From: Nymphalis io
Taxonomy: Eukaryota > Arthropoda > Insecta > Lepidoptera > Nymphalidae
DNA length: 64,000 bases
Assembly: GCF_905147045.1 (NCBI RefSeq)
Contig: NC_065906.1
Coordinates: 1-64,000 of the forward strand
Direction: 5' to 3'
The notes under the pieces were generated by a model that had not been told where the DNA came from, ran no database searches, and saw only the letters and a list, made by a program, of their open reading frames with translations. This document shows positions 10,375-22,280 of this stretch, piece after piece. A program made the translations under genes and the position numbers. Positions within the stretch are counted from its first letter, which is position 1. Each line of letters begins with the position of its first letter.

Positions 10375-10442
10375 ACCCCTAACCTAACCTAACCTAACCT
10401 AACCTAACCTAACCTAACCTAACCTAACCTAACCTAACCTAA

Positions 10443-10444
<2 letters not shown>

Positions 10445-10488
<44 letters not shown>

Positions 10489-11135
10489 CGAGGAGGAAAG
10501 GCATTTACGCCTGCCGCCCGGACACGACCGGGACGGGTATGTGGGACTCACGGGGCAGAAGGCCATCGTCCTACCCACTAAAACCTCCTCGTTTCCTTCT
10601 CACCGCATGGTGGCGGGGTTACGGGAACGCGTTAGCACACCACCGCGACCCCACCTGCGGCCGTCGCTTTGGGTGAGCGACCCACCTGTTGTTTTTATTG
10701 AGGTTTTCTCCTCTCGACCCGGCCGGTGAAGGCGAGGCCCTCGGTCCCACCACAGGCTGGCGCCTGGATGGGGAAACGAGTTTGAGAAGGCGGTGACCGA
10801 AGTCTGTCCGCCCAGCATCGACACCGAAACTGGACGAACCCGCCTCTCCCTCCTCCTCTACTCCTCTACTCCTGTCTCCGGCAGCCCGAAAGGACTCCGG
10901 AGACCAACTCCTCCTCTCTCTCTCCGGCGGCCCAAAAGGACCCCGGAGTCCTCCTATTTGCCACGGAGCCGCTCGCTGGTCAACTCTGCGCAACAGAGAA
11001 GTCCCAGGAGCGGCCCGCGACACTTCCGCCGCGTCAGTCTCAGCCGCGATCGACAAGCATTCCGGAAAAACATCGGATTGCTGGTCGACCCCGTTGCCCA
11101 GGGTGCACCACGTGGAGGTGACTGACATGCACCCC
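10445..11135 (-). mobile_element. Non-autonomous telomeric mini-element B6
   Basis: A 44-nt T run plus 647 bp, 'c' variant, same common 5' end; followed by about 60 bp of CCTAA. Confidence 0.88.
10619..11128 (-). CDS. 169-codon hypothetical ORF of mini-element B6
   Basis: Same product as the ORF at 8403-8912; function unknown and coding status unproven. Confidence 0.28.
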   Translation of the reverse strand: MSVTSTWCTLGNGVDQQSDVFPECLSIAAETDAAEVSRAAPGTSLLRRVDQRAAPWQIGGLRGPFGPPERERRSWSPESFRAAGDRSRGVEEEGEAGSSSFGVDAGRTDFGHRLLKLVSPSRRQPVVGPRASPSPAGSRGENLNKNNRWVAHPKRRPQVGSRWCANAFP

Positions 11136-11193
11136 TAACCTAACCTAACCTAACCTAACCTAACCTAACCTAACCTAACCTAACCTAACCTAA

Positions 11194-11195
<2 letters not shown>

Positions 11196-11248
<53 letters not shown>

Positions 11249-11895
11249 CGAGGAGGAAAGGCATTTACGCCTGCCGCCCGGACACGACCGGGACGGGTAT
11301 GTGGGACTCACGGGGCAGAAGGCCATCGTCCTACCCACTAAAACCTCCTCGTTTCCTTCTCACCGCATGGTGGCGGGGTTACGGGAACGCGTTAGCACAC
11401 CACCGCGACCCCACCTGCGGCCGTCGCTTTGGGTGAGCGACCCACCTGTTGTTTTTATTGAGGTTTTCTCCTCTCGACCCGGCCGGTGAAGGCGAGGCCC
11501 TCGGTCCCACCACAGGCTGGCGCCTGGATGGGGAAACGAGTTTGAGAAGGCGGTGACCGAAGTCTGTCCGCCCAGCATCGACACCGAAACTGGACGAACC
11601 CGCCTCTCCCTCCTCCTCTACTCCTCTACTCCTGTCTCCGGCAGCCCGAAAGGACTCCGGAGACCAACTCCTCCTCTCTCTCTCCGGCGGCCCAAAAGGA
11701 CCCCGGAGTCCTCCTATTTGCCACGGAGCCGCTCGCTGGTCAACTCTGCGCAACAGAGAAGTCCCAGGAGCGGCCCGCGACACTTCCGCCGCGTCAGTCT
11801 CAGCCGCGATCGACAAGCATTCCGGAAAAACATCGGATTGCTGGTCGACCCCGTTGCCCAGGGTGCACCACGTGGAGGTGACTGACATGCACCCC
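11196..11895 (-). mobile_element. Non-autonomous telomeric mini-element B7
   Basis: A 53-nt T run plus 647 bp, 'c' variant, same common 5' end; two CCTAA units separate it from the next insertion, copy A2. Confidence 0.88.
11379..11888 (-). CDS. 169-codon hypothetical ORF of mini-element B7
   Basis: Same product as the ORF at 8403-8912; function unknown and coding status unproven. Confidence 0.28.
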   Translation of the reverse strand: MSVTSTWCTLGNGVDQQSDVFPECLSIAAETDAAEVSRAAPGTSLLRRVDQRAAPWQIGGLRGPFGPPERERRSWSPESFRAAGDRSRGVEEEGEAGSSSFGVDAGRTDFGHRLLKLVSPSRRQPVVGPRASPSPAGSRGENLNKNNRWVAHPKRRPQVGSRWCANAFP

Positions 11896-11905
11896 TAACC
11901 TAACC

Positions 11906-12353
11906 TTTTTTTTTTTTTTTTTTTTTTTTTTTCGGGGAGGAAAGGCATTTACGCCTGCCGCCCGGTCCGGGGGGACCGGGACGGGTATGTGGGACTCACG
12001 GGGCAGAGGGCCACCATCCTACCCACTAAAACCTCCCCGGATCTCCGCCTCTCCGCAAGGTGGCGGGGTCACGGGAACGTTGTGACTTACAACCGCAACC
12101 CCGCCAGCGGTCGTCGCCATAAGGCGACCCATCTCGAGAGCGCGCCAGGATGTTGGGGCGCGCCTCCCTCCTCTCTGTGCCTCCGTCCTGTTACGTGACG
12201 GACTCCCCCGAGTCCGCCACTGGAGGCTGGGCGTCAGGGCTTGAAGCCCCGCGGCGGATCAACAGACTGGCTCCGCCGCCAACCACACCTTAACTCTGCG
12301 GCAGCGTCCGGCCTGCGAAGGCACGTCGCCGTCGAAGAGGTCTCCTTCTTCGT
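11906..12353 (-). mobile_element. 5'-truncated SART-type copy (A2)
   Basis: A 27-nt T run plus 421 bp of the family A 3' end. It is truncated within the last codons of ORF2, at a different point from A0 and A3. The junction to telomeric repeats reads ACCCCTAACC rather than a perfect CCTAA, like the 5' ends of the B copies. Confidence 0.88.
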
Positions 12354-12401
12354 ACCCCTAACCTAACCTAACCTAACCTAACCTAACCTAACCTAACCTA
12401 A

Positions 12402-12403
<2 letters not shown>

Positions 12404-12433
<30 letters not shown>

Positions 12434-13696
12434 CGGGGAGGAAAGGCATTTACGCCTGCCGCCCGGTCCGGGGGGACCGGGACGGGTATGTGGGACTCAC
12501 GGGGCTGAGGGCCACCGTCCTACCCACTAAAACCTCCCCGGATTTCCGCCTCTCCGCAAGGCGGCGGGGTCACGGGAACGTTGTGACTTACAACCGCAAC
12601 CCCGCCAGCGGTCGTCGCCATAAGGCGACCCATCTCGAGAGCGCGCCAGGATGTTGGGGCGCGCCTCCCTCCTCTCTGTGCCTCCGTCCTGTTACGTGAC
12701 GGACTCCCCCGAGTCCGCCACTGGAGGCTGGGCGTCAGGGCTTGAAGCCCCGCGGCGGATCAACAGACTGGCTCCGCCGCCAACCACACCTTAACTCTGC
12801 GGCAGCGTCCGGCCTGCGAAGGCACGTCGCCGTCGAAGAGGTCTCCTTCTTCGTTGCGGGAGCGAGTCCACGTCGTCCTCCCGCTCCCGCTCTGCCTCCT
12901 CCTTTTGCGACATGACACATGCGCTGAACCGTGACACTGCCGCCCAGATCTCTTCGCTTCCGGCCATCTTCTCGACGACGGCCGGAAGCGACAGGTCCCC
13001 ACCTACAGCCGTGGATAGGACCGCGCGAGGCTCCGCCCAAGCCGGGCACTCTACGCGCGTGTGTTCCGCCGTATCCACGGCTCCTCCGCCACAATGGTGG
13101 CACTCCACCGTCGGCTCCCTACCGACCACCTCACACAGGTACCGGCCGAAACAACCGTGGCCGGTCAAAAGCTGTGTGAGGTGATACGTGGGTGGGCCGT
13201 GCTTGCGCTCGACCCACTTCCTCAGCACCGGCCGAATGGCCGCAACGAGGTCCCGGCTAGCACCCGGGACACCCAGTCTCTCCGACCACTCGGCGAATAC
13301 CCTCTCGCGGGCCTCCTCTCGCCACGTCCGAACCTCACGTGGGTGGGGCCGGTTCTCCTCCGCTCTCACTGCCGCCTTGATCCGCCAATAGACCCTCGAG
13401 TTAGCCTCGGCCTCGAGGTCCCATGGCGGGCTTCCGGCGAGCAGGCACGCCGCGGTGTACGACACCGTGCGGTACGCCCGAGCCGCTCTGAGCGCCATCG
13501 CTCGCTGCGGACGTCGCAGCGAGGCGACGTTACGGGCGCTCAGAGCGTCCGCCCATATCGGCGCCCCGTAGAGCGCCATCGAGCGCACGACGCCGGTGTA
13601 CAAGCGCCTGCAGGCACCTCCTGGCCCACCCACGTTCGGGAGGATCCTCCCTAGCGCCCCGGCTGCAGCCACCAACTTTGGGGCCAAGCGCCGGAA
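12404..13696 (-). mobile_element. 5'-truncated SART-type copy (A3)
   Basis: A 30-nt T run plus 1263 bp, nearly identical to the 3' part of A1 (differences such as near 13033, 13192 and 13248). The truncation lies in the RT-to-C-terminus linker of ORF2. This is the most proximal insertion; unbroken CCTAA follows. Confidence 0.9.
12791..13687 (-). pseudogene. SART-type ORF2 C-terminal fragment
   Basis: An open frame of 298 codons equals the last part of the A1 ORF2, including the C-terminal CCHC cluster. It lacks the endonuclease and all RT catalytic motifs because the copy is 5' truncated, so it has no start of its own. The frame is undamaged, which suggests a young insertion. Confidence 0.88.
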
Positions 13697-13890
13697 AACC
13701 TAACCTAACCTAACCTAACCTAACCTAACCTAACCTAACCTAACCTAACCTAACCTAACCTAACCTAACCTAACCTAACCTAACCCTAACCTAACCTAAC
13801 CTAACCTAACCTAACCTAACCTAACCTAACCTAACCTAACCTAACCTAACCTAACCTAACCTAACCTAACCTAACCTAACCTAACCTAAC
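13697..13890. repeat. Innermost telomeric (CCTAA)n block
   Basis: About 39 CCTAA units with one CCCTAA variant near 13783. It is the last stretch of canonical telomere before the subtelomere. Confidence 0.95.
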
Positions 13891-14104
13891 CTACCTACCT
13901 ACCTACCTACCTACCTACCTACCTACCTACCTACCTACCTACCTACCTACCTACCTACCTACCTACCTACCTACCTACCTACCTACCTACCTACCTACCT
14001 ACCTACCTACCTACCTACCTACCTACCTACCTACCTACCTACCTACCTACCTACCTACCTACCTACCTACCTACCTACCTACCTACCTACCTACCTACCT
14101 ACCT
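13891..14104. repeat. (CTAC)n tetranucleotide block at telomere/subtelomere boundary
   Basis: 214 nt of perfect four-base units (TAGG on the other strand) follow directly from CCTAA. The unit is the telomere repeat minus one A. The array ends abruptly in AT-rich unique DNA at 14105. Confidence 0.95.
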
Positions 14105-15144
<1,040 letters not shown>

Positions 15145-15147
<3 letters not shown>

Positions 15148-15849
15148 AAGTAAAGAGAAAGAGTAAAGAGTCAGAAAGTAAGAGAAAGTAGTAAAGAGTC
15201 AAGTGTATTAGACTTAATTAAACCAAAACAATAAATTGTTATTTCCAAACTAAAATATTATAATGTTTTAATTCATATTAGAGCAGGAACCTCAAAATTA
15301 AATCTTTAAATGTTGGTATCAAAGTTTAATCTTTGAATATAAAATATCAAAATTTACTATTTGAACGAAATTAACAATATTTTAACGTGAATCGAATTAC
15401 TTAAACATGACATTGAATGAGAATTTTTTTAAATATAATATAAAGATAATAAAAGTGTAATTTAATCACGCTCAGTTCCAACACAGCGGTGAAATTAAAT
15501 ATGTATAAACTACATACCAAAGTCCAGTAATGTTAAGAACTCTTTAAAGCGTTCAAAAATCCATGAAGACATCTTGACAATATATATTCCTTAAATAATC
15601 TTTAGAATAATTCTTAAGAGTAAAAAAAAAAATCCAAATTAAGCCTTCAAAATATTATCTAAATAAAAAAAAAATATATCAAAAAATTGAAAACCAGCCA
15701 ACCATTGATAAGAATAGTAGAATAAAATTAAAGAAAATAATGTAATCCACAATAGTGTAACCATTGAAAATAATGGTTGAAAATAAGAAATAATTCCAGT
15801 TAGAATCCAATTACGTTTTTATTACTATGTTTTTTATAATTCAAAAGAC
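15145..15849. other. AT-rich spacer, no feature seen
   Basis: Low-complexity AT-rich sequence with a purine-rich GTAAAGAG patch near 15150-15200. No gene or repeat family is recognised. Confidence 0.6.
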
Positions 15850-15952
15850 TGTAAGGACGGGACTAGGTAAATAAAGTAGATGTTTAAGGTTTGAAGATAA
15901 ATTTATTACTGCCCTCAATACCATGTGTCAGCTGCTTATATACTACACTACA
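15850..15952 (-). repeat. 3' LTR
   Basis: 103 bp, TG...CA, matching 17811-17913. Confidence 0.9.
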
Positions 15953-16170
15953 TGCCCTACCAAACAAAAAAAAAATGTTGGATACTTTAACATTTTTTTT
16001 TATCAAAATACAATATGAAAAAGTAAAATAAAATTGAATATAATAATAATTAAACAAAATAAAACAAATATGTACACAAATGTATAATAATGCAGTGCTG
16101 AAATTTAATATCAAATATCATAATAGGTACAGTCATAATCACAAGTCTTAATAAACAATATGTTTAATGA

Positions 16171-17215
16171 TCATTCAACATAAAGTCTTGTCCTATTTTT
16201 ATGAACAGTTTTTTCTTTACCATTGACTAAAATTACAACATTCGGTGATAAATCTTTAACAACTGTATATGGACCTAAATATAATGGATCAAGTTTGCTA
16301 ATATTTTCATTTTTAACCAATACTAAGTCTCCTTGTTTATACTCCACTGGGTTTATACTTCTATCATATTTTATTTTTCTTAAAGTTTTACAATTTATGA
16401 GGTTTGTTTTAGCATCATTTTGTGACTTTTGTAACCGGTATTTTAGTTCTATTGCATAATCATCAAAATTGTAAATTGGATCTATTGTCGACCTAAGATT
16501 ACTTGGTAAGTTACATTGTTTGCCAAACACTAATTCGTATGGAGTAAATTTTGTACTCGAGTGTACAGAAGTGTTATACGAAAAACACCAGTAAGGAATC
16601 CATGAACTCCATTCCTGACTATGACTGTTAACTTGCATTCTTAAATAAAATGTTAAATGTTTATGACTATTTTCAAGTGATCCTAAGGTCTGATGGTGGA
16701 AGGCTGTAGACTGTAATTGACTTATATTTAAAATTTTACAAACCTCTTCCATTGTAGAATTTATAAATTCAGTTCCTCTATCGGTCACGATCTGCCGAGG
16801 GATGCCATATCTAAGTATAAAATTATTTACTAGAGTTGTAGCTACTGTGCGCGCATCCTTACCTGTTATCGGATATGCCTCGACATATTTGGTGAGGTCG
16901 CATTGGAGCGTTAAAATGTAATTATAATTATTATCTCTTGTCAATGGACCTACCAAATCTAAGTAAATCTTATCAAAAGCTGAATTTCCACAGTCCGTTA
17001 TGGTCATAGGTTCTTTTATGGTATTTAAATATTTATAACGTTGACATTTACTACATTTTTTTACAAAAAGCTTAACATCATGCTCTAATCCTGGCCAAAA
17101 ATATTTTTTACGAATGTTATTTAACATACGTCTTATTCCTGCGTGTCCGCTAGTGGGCAGGATATGATAATCGTTTAAACTCTTTTCGTATCGTCGTCTA
17201 TAATTTTTGTAACTC
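16171..17215 (-). pseudogene. Ty3/gypsy integrase (pol C-terminus)
   Basis: The open frame gives a 318-codon integrase from 17127. The frame continues upstream without an ATG to about 17215, where it supplies the two histidines of the HHCC zinc finger; the cysteines are in CSKCQRYK. The catalytic core has D in DLVGPL, D in VTDRGTEF and E in GSLENSHK, and a GPY/F-type motif (YLGPYTVV) follows. The segment at 17268-17537 looks like the RNase H to integrase linker, but it is separated from the integrase by a frameshift or stop. All upstream pol domains are deleted, so the enzyme could not be made as a normal polyprotein. The integrase core itself looks undamaged. Confidence 0.85.
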
Positions 17216-17810
17216 CTTTAATTACGCATAAACGGGGTCCGGACCACTTACGCATTTTATTAATAACCTAAACTAGCTCTTTAATTATTTGAAAATTATT
17301 CTCATCTTTTATTACATATAACGTATTTATTTTTAAATCGATACAAAATGATTCCATTTCCCTCACAGAGACAGCTCGTGTACACTGGGATTGGGTAAAC
17401 AGTTTCACAAAAATTGTACGATTTGACGACGAGTATGCATAATCACCACGCTCTAATGATACGCATTTTTTAAACTTTCTCCATTCTTCTTCATTCACAA
17501 ATACCAACTCCGTGTAATACTTCGGTAGTTTTAACATCTCTACAACTCTTGGGTGATCAAATAAAAAAAATACCCAAAATTATATTTGTCACTTTCTGAT
17601 TTTGGTGTATTAGCTCCACGTCGGCCGAATTCACGCCTCCTGCGGCATTTTGTGCAACCACAATTTGTTCTTTGCCCATTTTGTATTATGACGCTACTAA
17701 CGTTCGAACAATTAAATACACGAATGTCCAATATTACACAGAGCGACATTATATTGTTATACTGCACTTCGTTAGAACCCGAAACCGAACCTTAAATGGC
17801 AGGGTCGCCA

Positions 17811-17913
17811 TGTAAGGACGGGACTAGGTAAATAAAGTAGATGTTTAAGGTTTGAAGATAAATTTATTACTGCCCTCAATACCATGTGTCAGCTGCTTAT
17901 ATACTACACTACA
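17811..17913 (-). repeat. 5' LTR
   Basis: 103 bp copy of the LTR; the primer-binding site TGGCGACCC lies next to it at about 17802-17810. Confidence 0.9.
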
Positions 17914-19326
17914 CAGACTATCCCAGTTATTTTTCCAAAATTAACTTACCACAGTGCCACGGCTTTTTTTTACGTTAACAACACATAAACAATATTAAGA
18001 ATTTTAAATAAAATAGATAACATTACGAGTCACAAACCGAAAGGAAAGTGAATCCCTAGACAAATGTCAACGATCATCTCAAAGATAGTAAATCATAATA
18101 TTTCTATCAGGTCAAGAATGCATAACGCATAATTCAATCGCATAAGTCAATGTTAGCGGTATTATTTAAGTTTTTTTTTTTGATTGAAGCTAGAAATTCA
18201 AATTAGATATTCGTCGTTTTTATTTTAAACAAATGTAACTGTAACGTGAATGTAAGCCACATTACGTTACAATTTACTGTAAGCTTCGTTGCAAATATTA
18301 TTATTATTTTTATTAAAAACACGTTTTTTAAATAATTTTACAGCATATTTGTAAATACGGCACACGGCAGCGATTTGTGTGTATGCTTTGGCTGACAATA
18401 AGTAATTGAATCCCCAACCGAATCGTTAGGAACGGTGTTGTCAGCATAGCTAACCTCACCCTCCTAATGCTTAATAAAATCTGAGTTGTACTCACACAGT
18501 GAATCCACACCTTGCCTCAACGTTACGCAGAAAGTAAATCCTCGAATTCCCGTTCACCACTCTAGCAACCGTCGCCTGCGGCGCTTAGCGACGGCTATCC
18601 TCTCTGATGGCCGTCACTCAGTTAATACACTCACTTTTAAATAATGAATTTAAGTTAACAGTTTTAACGCAACATCATTTTAACTTATTAAATTATAAAA
18701 CAATTTTTAAGAATTGTTTAAACATTACTTAGAATTTTAGAATGTAAAACTAATAATAAAAACATTTTAAAACGGCAAACAAAGTTAGCACGCTGAGAGT
18801 AAAAATGAAAACTATTTCTTTTGATGTTACAGAAATTCATAAACAAAAAATAACCATTGTTACTTATAAATTGTAAGTTTAATTGTAGCAATTATTTTGT
18901 TAATTTAGAACGTAAAATTAATAAGCAAAACATCTTTATAAACAACTAACGGTATTAACGGAACTTTCCGTTTTATGATGTCTAGAATAATGCAACTTAT
19001 TTACTTAAATGTAATCAAAATAACTAAACAATGATGTGTTGTTTTTTTATAAATCCAGATAATAGTTTTACAATTAAGTTTTTAATTTAAAGATTATTTT
19101 TTTAACAAATAAGGAGTAATTGTTCGTCTCTTAAAATACCAACTCAACCATTACACCTTCTTTTTAATATTACTTAGTCAAATCATACATTTTAATCATA
19201 ACATTACTAAGTAAAATAAACTTGTAAATTAATTTAGTAATATAAACATAATTTAGATTTAGGATTTATGATTTTACGATTTTACGTCGACAAATATAAC
19301 TTCAATAATACACCGGGATAACATTA
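17914..19326. other. AT-rich spacer, no gene seen
   Basis: No supported frame or repeat. A short GC-rich patch at 18540-18620 contains CGTCGC/GCGACG inverted motifs. Confidence 0.55.
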
Positions 19327-19463
19327 CTTGCGGGCTCGCAAGGCGGGGGCGGCTAGTGTAGAACATTCTTCCCGACTGTACTGGCCGTCGTCGTGTTTGG
19401 ACTCTACTACCACTTACCATCAGGTGGAGTAGTCATTTGCCTTCCCGGCAAATATAAAAAAAA
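19327..19463 (+). mobile_element. 3'-end fragment of a Jockey-superfamily element
   Basis: This matches the 3' UTR of the element ending near 27562 (shared GGCGGCTAGTG, ACTGGCCGTCGTCG and TTACCATCAGGTGGAGTAG) and ends in an A-rich tail. It is a severe 5' truncation. Confidence 0.8.
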
Positions 19464-19477
19464 GTATTCCATTATTG

Positions 19478-19789
19478 CTATGTGCACCACTTCATTGATG
19501 ATCTCAACATGACTCTCAATTCCTCTTCTTCTTTGTCCAAACCCTCTTCCCAGTTCAGCTGGGGTCGGGTCTCCTTATACGTCTGCGTCAGAGAACTCTG
19601 TTCTGGCTTGTCGGTGTACTCAGATTCTCTTTCTGGGCCCTTTTTTTGCATGTTTGACCACCAGGTTGCGGGCGGTCGCCCTCTTCCCCGCGGTAAGTCC
19701 GGGATATTTAAGGCTTTCTTGATGAGATGGTCATCGTCATGTCTCAGCATATGGCCGAACCAGCGCAGTCGACATTTCTTTTTCAACAA
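19478..19789 (-). pseudogene. Non-LTR retrotransposon RT C-terminal fragment
   Basis: The minus frame carries RLRWFGHMLR followed by acidic and GRGRPPATW motifs, the signature tail of RTE-like RT proteins. No RT catalytic motif is present and there is no ATG start. This is a truncated relic. Confidence 0.65.
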
Positions 19790-22280
19790 TTGATGTTACC
19801 TTGAACGATCCCCTGACATACTCATTCCTTACTTTGCCGTAATTCCTACAGATAAATTTTAGGATGTGCTCGATGAGAGGTAGTTTTCATTCCAAGAATT
19901 CCATCCATGAGAATATATCATTTGAATTTGAAAGTATATAGTTCCCTCTTAAAGTGTGCTTCCCCATGACAATCAAAAGTCCTATTGCCTGTCGTTGAAC
20001 ATGACCGCCACTGATTTAAATGAGAAGTGTTATTCACATGGACAGTTTTTATGTTGCATGCTCCAGAGTGAGCTCTGCGAGTAACTAAGTAATTTTAGCC
20101 CCAAAAGGAAATACCGCTAACATCGTTTTTTGATATAAATAAGATGTATATAAATTGTAATATCAGAATCGCTGACTAATATTACAATTTATATTAGTTT
20201 CGGAGTCAGAGGTCCACCACCTATGTTGCTTATGTAAAAATCTTAGATATGGACAAATGGGCCACCTGATGTTAAATGGTCACCACTGTCTTTAGAAATT
20301 GGCTATGTAAGAAATATTAATCATTCCCTACCACCGTTTACAAAGAGGTGCTTCGATTATTAATTATAAATAAAGTTTGCAGTGAGTTGAATAGTTTTGT
20401 TTAACCTGAGTTTGATAGAATAGAATAAAAAAAATATATTGTTATTCTTGATTATTTAGAATATTAACTATATCCAACAGTGTGGATAGATGTCGGGGTA
20501 TTTAAGCAACATAATCATATATTATCATAGATCAGAAGATTTGTATAAAATATTGTTTTCTTCAAACCATTTAAGGTACTTTAAAATATATTAAGTGAAA
20601 CTACAGGGATTTACAGTAAGTAAGTTATGATCAGTCACTGATGATTATTAAAAGAGTAATCATCAATATAAAAATAAAAAACCCTTTACCTTAATTTTTT
20701 CTAACCAGAATGGCATTTCATGGTTCTTAATTTAAAATCACAGACTTCTTAAAAATCATTATCCTTTCTTTATACTTAAGTGCGAGTGAAGCCAGGGGCT
20801 AATACTAAATAAAATCCCAGACTTTGCCAAGGCTACTCAGTTTATTACCCTATCTTTTTCAAACAAATGTAACATTTAAATAAAAAACAAATCCAAAAAA
20901 ATTTGACTTACATAAAAAAATAATTATACTTATATTTTAATGAAACCAAAAGTAAGGCAATTAAAAACAAATGTGGTCCATTGAACTTGACATACATTTT
21001 AATAAGCTGCTTAAGGGCTTACACATGTAATATAGAAAAAGTATATAATTTAAAAAAGCAGTTATATAACAGTTTTGATTAAAGTTTAAAAAGCGGTCAT
21101 TTGACCATTCTGGTAGGTTTAGTGTTAATTATTATTATTAATTTTTAAGGGAAACTTACAATGTTATGACACTTATAGCATATTAATATAAAATAATACA
21201 TACATCAGCCTAGTTTCCATCAATAGCAAATAACAATTACTAAAATTAACAAAAACAAAACCTACATAAAATCACATTGCTAACACATGTAACAATAATA
21301 TTAATAAATAAAATTAATTATTTAAACAAAAATTTAACAAAAACAGAACAAATTAAATCACATAGCTAAACATTGTAATATTAAATAAGATCAATAAAAG
21401 TGCAGTAAATAAATAATTTATATATAAAAATATATCTTTTTTTACCATGTATTAAAAGGCAAGTAAGAATATGACTACAATTGCAAATTTATAACAAACT
21501 AAAAGATTGCATATTAAGATGTGTTCGTACAATCATATATAAATTAATATATTATATATTTACCTTATTTATTTTATATCAAATTACCAACAAAAGTTAT
21601 AATAATACAACAACCAATATATAATTTAGGCTAAGCAAGATTAATTGCACTTTTAATTATATGTAATTACAGCATGCTTTTTATTAATTTTGTATTAACT
21701 GAGTGACCAATATATTACATAAATTACATTTTATAACCATTAATAAATAACATATTATGATAACAATAATAATTTTATATAATAATAATAATAATATTTA
21801 TAATAATTTTAATGAAATTAGTTAAATGTTAATTTGAACAATATTGCAAAATATAATCTAGGAGAAAAAAAAGTGTGACTGTAGTCAAGAATGTCAAACA
21901 TAATAGAGAAAATCCACAATAATTTAACAAAAAAAAAACAACAATTTAAAATATATATAAAAAAAAATACAATTAATTGGAACTAACTAAATTAAAATAG
22001 AATAATGTCAAATCATATTTTATTTTAAAAAGCATTGAATTTTTCAAATATATAATATGAATATCTGAATAGAATTTATTATAATTTTGGCAGCTATGGC
22101 TATCGAAAGGATGAATAACGACCACAATATCTTTCTTGAGTGGAGTGAATCTTAAGGTCATTATTGGCAGACAGAAACAAATATCAAAAGTCGACTGGTC
22201 TTCCTTGTCATCCATAATGTTTGACAATATTTGCTTACCTTATTGTGATCATGTTAAAAACTTGGTAGTTTTTGTGATAA
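19790..22280. other. AT-rich DNA with one dispersed-repeat fragment
   Basis: The sequence is strongly AT-rich. At 20251-20340 it matches a dispersed lepidopteran repeat (motifs AAATGGGCCACCTGATG and GTAAGAAATATTAA) that also occurs at 61480-61510. Nothing else is supported. Confidence 0.6.

Larger units (their letters stand above)
1040..12403. repeat. CCTAA spacers between telomeric retroelements
   Basis: Short CCTAA runs separate the insertions at 1040-1122, 7455-7506, 8920-8989, 9690-9694, 10375-10444, 11136-11195, 11896-11905 and 12354-12403. Two neighbours have no spacer (near 6737 and 8209). In every case the poly(A) side abuts ...TAACC, so each tail is joined at the same phase of the repeat, showing site-specific insertion into telomeric repeats. 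Confidence 0.9.
15850..17913 (-). mobile_element. Internally deleted Ty3/gypsy LTR retrotransposon, 103-bp LTRs
   Basis: Direct repeats at 15850-15952 and 17811-17913 appear identical over 103 bp and have TG...CA ends. On the sense (minus) strand the 5' LTR is followed immediately by TGGCGACCC, a typical tRNA primer-binding site. Only the end of pol (integrase) is recognisable. Gag, protease, RT and RNase H are missing, so about 1.86 kb of interior remains. LTR identity implies a young insertion. A clean target-site duplication is not evident (AAGAC against CAGAC). Confidence 0.85.

Noticed and set aside
8577..11885. 110-codon plus-strand frames repeated in each mini-element
   Set aside because: They are antisense to the element and overlap the longer sense frame; no start context or domain supports them.
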